Source: Nitrososphaerota archaeon (GTDB taxonomy: Archaea; Thermoproteota; Nitrososphaeria; Nitrososphaerales; Gagatemarchaeaceae). From it: a DNA stretch of 64,000 nucleotides. Below, piece after piece: positions 63,955-64,000 of the stretch. The notes below the pieces were generated by a model. The model searched no databases and was not told the DNA's origin. It saw only the letters and a list, made by a program, of their open reading frames with translations. The DNA lies in assembly GCA_029785195.1 (NCBI GenBank), contig JAFMAD010000007.1, forward strand, positions 1 through 64,000. Direction: 5' to 3'. Both the position numbers and the translations under genes were made by a program. Each line of letters begins with the position of its first letter. The first letter of the stretch is position 1.

Positions 63955-64000
63955 CTCACCACGCCTCCGATCCGCCTAAGGTCCACCTTCTGGACGACAC
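63951..64000 (-). CDS. C-terminal tail of the gene upstream of ParB (partial)
   Basis: The minus strand reads VVQKVDLRRIGGVVS and TGA; the TGA overlaps the TTG of the ParB-like gene (TTGA). A ParA-type ATPase would be expected here, but only the tail is in the window. Confidence 0.4.
   Translation of the reverse strand, partial: VVQKVDLRRIGGVVS

Overview
The window looks like an archaeal mobile element of the conjugative type, integrated or carried by an archaeon. Its genes are preceded by TATA-like boxes centred about 24-26 nt before ATG, GTG or TTG, the pattern of leaderless archaeal transcripts. It encodes two TFB-type initiation factors, archaeal class III pilins, an ArlI/TadA-type secretion ATPase with an ArlJ/TadC-type platform, and VirB4/VirB6/VirB2/T4CP-like DNA-transfer proteins. 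A lineage within the TACK/Thermoproteota side is my guess; the sequence alone does not settle it.

Layout. (1) 0.6-20.4 kb is a defence and restriction-modification island: a DUF5131/TcmP divergent pair, a multiubiquitin/E1/DUF6527 ubiquitin-like operon, a two-gene system pairing a double-GHKL ATPase/kinase with a receiver-like partner, a beta-class DNA methylase, a QueC-like enzyme with a glycine-rich MGG-starting partner, an m4C-type methylase facing a PD-(D/E)xK endonuclease candidate, an AddA/AdnB-like helicase-nuclease, and a frameshifted HEPN gene. (2) 20.4-36.7 kb is the left half of the element backbone: a Holliday-junction-type endonuclease, zinc-ribbon regulators, an ArdC-like protein, a TFB, a 0.36 kb palindrome-plus-iteron region that may be an origin or partition site, a coupling protein split into two genes, and the secretion ATPase, platform and pilins. 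(3) 36.9-50.0 kb is a cargo island of chromosomal character: UspA, a six-gene complex-I/hydrogenase-4-like membrane complex whose large subunit lacks the NiFe cysteines, a ChrB-N-like protein, a phosphodiesterase, two ribbon-helix-helix-like proteins, a Nudix hydrolase and an MFS transporter. Three copies of the palindrome TGTAACnnnnGTTACA mark its promoters. (4) 50.1-64.0 kb is the right half of the backbone: a cysteine-repeat pilin-like protein, two pilins, VirB4, a VirB3-like protein, VirB6, VirB2, large surface proteins, a zinc-ribbon-less TFB, tiny regulatory genes, a DeoR-type regulator, a ParB-like protein and the tail of one more gene.

How they fit. The backbone genes would build an envelope-spanning DNA-transfer channel related to the archaeal Ced/Ted and bacterial type IV systems, plus Tad/archaellum-like pili, with partition and transcription factors of its own. 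No relaxase was recognised. Backbone promoters share a distinctive CGTT(A/T)(A/T)A box that the defence and cargo promoters lack, suggesting that element-encoded TFB proteins read a private promoter code. The most novel-looking items are this promoter grammar, the iteron/palindrome region at 24.45-24.80 kb, the QueC-like/glycine-rich pair, the double-GHKL/receiver pair, and the cysteine-less hydrogenase-like complex carried as cargo under a shared palindromic operator.
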